6,143 bases of DNA, taken from Candidatus Bathyarchaeota archaeon (GTDB lineage: Archaea; Thermoproteota; Bathyarchaeia; Bathyarchaeales; Bathycorpusculaceae). The stretch spans positions 1 through 6,143 of the forward strand of contig PIYA01000071.1 in the NCBI GenBank assembly GCA_003601785.1, given 5' to 3'. Below are positions 6,070-6,143 of this stretch, piece by piece (the first letter of the stretch is position 1; each line of letters begins with the position of its first letter). The translations under genes were made by a program, and so were the position numbers. The notes under the pieces are model-generated. The model ran no database searches. It saw only the letters and a program-made list of their open reading frames with translations, and was not told where the DNA came from.

Positions 6070-6143
6070 GCGGCCGCCGGGATTTGAACCCGGGTCGCCA
6101 GCGTGGCAGGCTGATGTCCTAGTCCAGGCTAGACTACGGCCGC
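6070..6143 (-). tRNA. tRNA-Gly (anticodon GCC)
   Basis: The minus strand folds into a full 74-nt cloverleaf. The 7-bp acceptor stem is GCGGCCG/CGGCCGC. The D stem is GTCT/GGAC with an 11-nt loop. The anticodon stem is TCAGC/GCTGG with loop CTGCCAC, giving anticodon GCC at 6105-6107. A 4-nt variable loop is followed by T stem CCGGG/CCCGG and loop TTCAAAT. It decodes GGC and GGU glycine codons. There is no intron, and CCA is not encoded: the next bases on the minus strand are ATCGC. All seven acceptor pairs are G:C. The 5' end coincides with the last base of the window, so the promoter lies outside. Confidence 0.96.

Noticed and set aside
6070..6143. tRNA-Gly as an integration site for a mobile element
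   Set aside because: No integrase, partial tRNA repeat or foreign-looking segment lies beside it. The neighbour is the housekeeping trmY.

Overview
This window reads as archaeal chromosome. Supporting signs are a RuvBL/TIP49-type AAA+ ATPase, the archaeal tRNA pseudouridine-54 methyltransferase TrmY, a tRNA without an encoded CCA end, TTTATA-like boxes upstream of genes, short GGTGA/GTGAT-type ribosome binding sites, and apparent use of non-ATG starts. A Bathyarchaeia/TACK-like lineage fits the gene mix, but this is inference. The tRNA has an all-G:C acceptor stem in an otherwise AT-leaning region, which would suit a thermophile, though one tRNA is weak evidence.

Layout. Positions 1-85 hold a promoter region. 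Two plus-strand genes follow: thiL (86-1081, last step of thiamine diphosphate synthesis) and an AmrS-like radical SAM protein (from 1121). The radical SAM gene is broken near its 3' end by a perfect 7-bp tandem duplication (2006-2019). The duplication moves the conserved C-terminal zinc-ribbon-like segment (to 2195) into another frame. A minus-strand MFS transporter (2192-3463) converges on it, and the two stop codons share 4 bp. An AT-rich intergenic stretch (3464-3658) follows. Then comes a minus-strand set: a small uncharacterised protein with an arginine/lysine tail (3659-3949), a TIP49-family ATPase (4026-5405), trmY (5480-6040 or 6049), and tRNA-Gly(GCC) (6070-6143) ending exactly at the window edge.

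How they fit together. The right part has an information-processing flavour: a tRNA gene lies about 20-30 bp upstream of an enzyme that modifies the T-loop of tRNAs. The TIP49 gene has its own TATA box and ribosome binding site, and the small basic-tailed protein lies 76 bp downstream on the same strand. The left part is metabolic (thiamine, radical SAM, transport), with no obvious shared pathway.

I see no CRISPR array, insertion sequence or prophage. The strongest oddities are the 7-bp duplication that frameshifts the radical SAM gene and an 18-bp perfect palindrome just upstream of that same gene.
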